Source: DASPLH01 sp035627675
GTDB lineage: Bacteria; Acidobacteriota; Terriglobia; Terriglobales; Acidobacteriaceae
Reading direction: 5' to 3'
Length of the DNA stretch: 7,558 bases
Assembly: GCA_035627675.1 (NCBI GenBank)
Contig: DASPLH010000238.1
Coordinates: 1-7,558 of the forward strand
Each line of letters starts with the position of its first letter. Position 1 is the first letter of the stretch. Both the position numbers and the translations under genes were made by a program. Under the pieces are notes generated by a model, which was given only the letters and a program-made list of their open reading frames with translations, had not been told where the DNA came from and made no database searches. Below are positions 6,342 through 7,558 of the stretch, piece by piece.

Positions 6342-6677
6342 TCAGCCGTGACTGTTGAAATCCACTTCGATGACCGTCCTGGTCTGCGATGGACCTGGCT
6401 CGAATCGCCATTTGCGAAGAGCGTCCTGTGCGGCCGGGATCAGCACAGGGTGTCCGCCGAGTGTTTTCACTTCTACGACCTGGCCCGAGGGCGCTACCAC
6501 AACTTCCATGCGCACGATCCCGCGCAAGTTCATGCGTTTTGCGAGTTCCGGATAACTCGGGGCCACCTTCGAGGTGACTCGACGTCCGGCACTCTCAGCG
6601 TGTGTAGCAGGCGCCAGCGCCCCGACACCTGCTACCGCGCCCAACACCATGACCCATACTGCACGACGAATATTCAC
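6342..6677 (-). CDS. Exported TonB C-terminal domain protein
   Basis: This small protein (111 residues) has a signal peptide and then only a TonB C-terminal domain. The domain (about 34-111) shows the usual pattern: YPELAKRMNLRG, a strand MEVVVAPSGQVVEVKTLGGHPVL, and the ALRKWRFEP motif. TonB normally anchors in the inner membrane and contacts outer-membrane receptors through this domain. Here there is no proline-rich linker and no retained anchor: NIRR is followed by a hydrophobic stretch and a likely cut at THA27. I prefer the GTG start at 6677 because GAGG lies 5 bases upstream and the signal peptide then begins normally. The ATG at 6707 adds ten residues, including an acidic N-terminus, and lacks a ribosome site. 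No ExbB, ExbD or receptor gene is nearby. It could be a periplasmic adaptor rather than an energy transducer; its function is not established. Confidence 0.8.
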   Translation of the reverse strand: MNIRRAVWVMVLGAVAGVGALAPATHAESAGRRVTSKVAPSYPELAKRMNLRGIVRMEVVVAPSGQVVEVKTLGGHPVLIPAAQDALRKWRFEPGPSQTRTVIEVDFNSHG

Positions 6678-6773
6678 AAGTGCCTCTATCGAACAGCCTT
6701 CAACCATAACAGTGCAGGATTCCGGCGGCTTAATGACGAAAGTGCCGGCCCTTCCGGAACTCCGAAAAAGGTG

Positions 6774-6802
6774 TTGACACGTCCTGGTTAACGACGTTAA
6801 GT
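6774..6802 (+). promoter_or_regulatory. Probable tetR promoter
   Basis: TTGACA (6774-6779) is a perfect -35 hexamer. At 17-base spacing the -10 position holds TTAAGT (6797-6802), only a 3/6 match. The first two 14-bp operator-like repeats cover this -10 position, which suits repression by the downstream regulator. The first ten bases, TTGACACGTC, are identical to the protease promoter. Confidence 0.5.
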
Positions 6803-6828
6803 TAACGCTGTTTAGTTAACGTTGTTAT
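6787..6828. promoter_or_regulatory. Three tandem 14-bp operator-like repeats
   Basis: Three head-to-tail 14-base units fill 6787-6800, 6801-6814 and 6815-6828: GTTAACGACGTTAA, GTTAACGCTGTTTA and GTTAACGTTGTTAT. All begin with the palindrome GTTAACG, and the consensus is GTTAACGNNGTT. The first unit contains a perfect 13-base palindrome (TTAACG, A, CGTTAA). The array lies over the predicted -10 and the 5' leader of tetR, ending 16 bases before its ATG, so the likely reader is that TetR protein acting as autorepressor. The divergent TonB-like gene could also be affected. Confidence 0.7.
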
Positions 6829-6844
6829 CTCATAGGACGGTGTT

Positions 6845-7465
6845 ATGGGTGTGCGGGAGCGAAGGGGCCGGGAGAAGTCGGCTACGCGCGACAAGATCCT
6901 CGACGCTGCACGCGAGTTGTTCCTCGCCTGCGGCTACGAAGGCGTGACCATGCGCAAGGTCGCGCAGGCCATCGAGTACTCGCCCACGGCGATCTACGTA
7001 CACTTCGCGGACAAAGAGGCCCTGTTCCGCGAACTTTGCGTTACGGACTTCCGCAAGCTCGCGCATGTCTTCCGCGAGATCGCCGCAATTGCCGATCCCG
7101 CCGAGCGCCTGCTGAAGGCCGGGCTGGCCTACGCAGACTTTGGCGCCAGCCACCCCAACCACTACCGCGTCATGTTCATGACGCCCCATCCAGCCCGCGG
7201 CCACTCGGCGGATCTCGAGAAAGGAAATCCCGAAGAGGACGCGTACGCGTTCCTCAAGGCCACGGTCAAGGACGCTTTGAGGGCAGGGCGTTTCCGCCCG
7301 GAACTGAAGGATGCCGAGTTAATCGCGCAGACTCTGTGGGCGGGCGTGCACGGCGTGGTCTCGCTCGAGATCGCGAAACGCGACGATGCCTGGGTGGACT
7401 GGCGCGACTATCGCAAGCGCGTTCGCCTGATGACCGGGAGCCTGCTCCGGGGACTGCTGAAGTGA
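6845..7465 (+). CDS. TetR/AcrR family transcriptional regulator
   Basis: This 206-residue DNA-binding repressor has the standard TetR N-terminal helix-turn-helix. ILDAARELFLACGYEGVTM occupies residues 18-36, and the recognition region continues through VAQAIEYSPTAIYVHFADKEALF (39-61), ending in the family signature YVHFADKEAL. The rest is an all-helical ligand-binding domain. LAYADFGASHPNHYRVMFM and AGVHGVVSLEI resemble the WHG-type (TetR_C_33) C-terminal family. AGGA about 7 bases before the ATG is a good ribosome site. Three tandem operator-like repeats lie immediately upstream, pointing to autoregulation. A permease gene begins 12 bases after the stop, with its ribosome site overlapping the stop, so the regulator probably controls a co-transcribed exporter. 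Length and motifs are complete. The ligand cannot be told from sequence. Confidence 0.93.
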   Translation: MGVRERRGREKSATRDKILDAARELFLACGYEGVTMRKVAQAIEYSPTAIYVHFADKEALFRELCVTDFRKLAHVFREIAAIADPAERLLKAGLAYADFGASHPNHYRVMFMTPHPARGHSADLEKGNPEEDAYAFLKATVKDALRAGRFRPELKDAELIAQTLWAGVHGVVSLEIAKRDDAWVDWRDYRKRVRLMTGSLLRGLLK

Positions 7466-7477
7466 GGAAGCGGAGTT

Positions 7478-7558
7478 ATGCCGTCGCTTGCAGGTAGAAA
7501 CCTGTTCCACGACCGGGTCCGGCTCGCGGTCACGCTCACCGGCATCGTTTTCGCCGTC
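7478..7558 (+). CDS. ABC transporter permease, DevC/FtsX-like, N-terminal fragment
   Basis: Only the first 27 residues are present; the gene runs off the right edge. They read as a short polar start, then NLFHDRVRLAVTLTGIVFAV, the beginning of a first membrane helix. From memory this matches the N-termini of DevC-type ABC permeases of the MacB/FtsX superfamily, where an RxNLxHDxxR segment precedes the first transmembrane helix. GAGGAAG (7464-7470) lies 7 bases before the ATG and overlaps the tetR stop codon, so the two are probably one operon. The expected partners, a DevA-like ATPase and a membrane-fusion protein, would lie beyond the window. The family is a reasoned guess from a short fragment. 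Confidence 0.6.
   Translation, partial: MPSLAGRNLFHDRVRLAVTLTGIVFAV

Noticed and set aside
1..7558. tRNA, rRNA, CRISPR array, insertion sequence or phage genes
   Set aside because: I found no cloverleaf-like segment, no regularly spaced direct repeats with spacers, no transposase or integrase motif, and no phage structural gene. The only regular array is the 14-bp operator-like set, which has no spacers.

Overview
This is a GC-rich bacterial window whose genes strongly prefer G or C at third codon positions. The gene families suggest a diderm soil bacterium, and an Acidobacteriota-like genome fits best. The clues are a kinase fused to a RapZ C-terminal domain next to a MurU-like nucleotidyltransferase, a secreted InhA-like M6 protease, a TetR gene followed by a DevC/FtsX-type permease, a signal-peptide-bearing TonB C-terminal protein, and a palindrome resembling intergenic repeats. 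The phylum assignment is inference; there is no rRNA or tRNA marker.

Layout from left to right. Bases 1-224 hold no confident gene. They contain a strong GC hairpin (91-115), probably ending a plus-strand gene off the left edge, and a REP-like palindrome (167-190). Bases 225-2398 are a two-gene minus-strand operon. Its first gene is an AmgK-like sugar kinase fused to the C-terminal domain of RapZ, and its second is a MurU-like sugar-1-phosphate nucleotidyltransferase; the two overlap by 4 bases (ATGA). Bases 2399-2893 are a divergent intergenic region with a near-consensus sigma-70 promoter (2681-2709) and a long leader for the next gene. Bases 2894-5437 encode a secreted M6 zinc metalloprotease that ends in a textbook terminator (5461-5496). 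Bases 5508-6272 encode a PlsC-type acyltransferase. It converges on a small exported TonB C-terminal domain protein (6342-6677, minus), with a shared hairpin terminator between them. Bases 6678-6844 are a second divergent region with a TTGACA box and three perfectly phased 14-bp operator-like repeats. Bases 6845-7465 encode a TetR regulator, followed after 12 bases by the start of an ABC transporter permease that runs off the right edge.

How the genes may work together. The minus-strand pair looks like a cell-wall sugar salvage module: the kinase would phosphorylate N-acetylmuramate (or GlcNAc) at the anomeric position and the transferase would make the UDP-sugar. The attached RapZ domain, which in E. 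coli RapZ senses glucosamine-6-phosphate, could give that salvage step an amino-sugar feedback input. This fusion is the most interesting item in the window. The TetR-permease pair looks like an autoregulated efflux operon. The protease and tetR promoters share an identical 10-base element and a second 6-base match at the same offset, hinting at common control.
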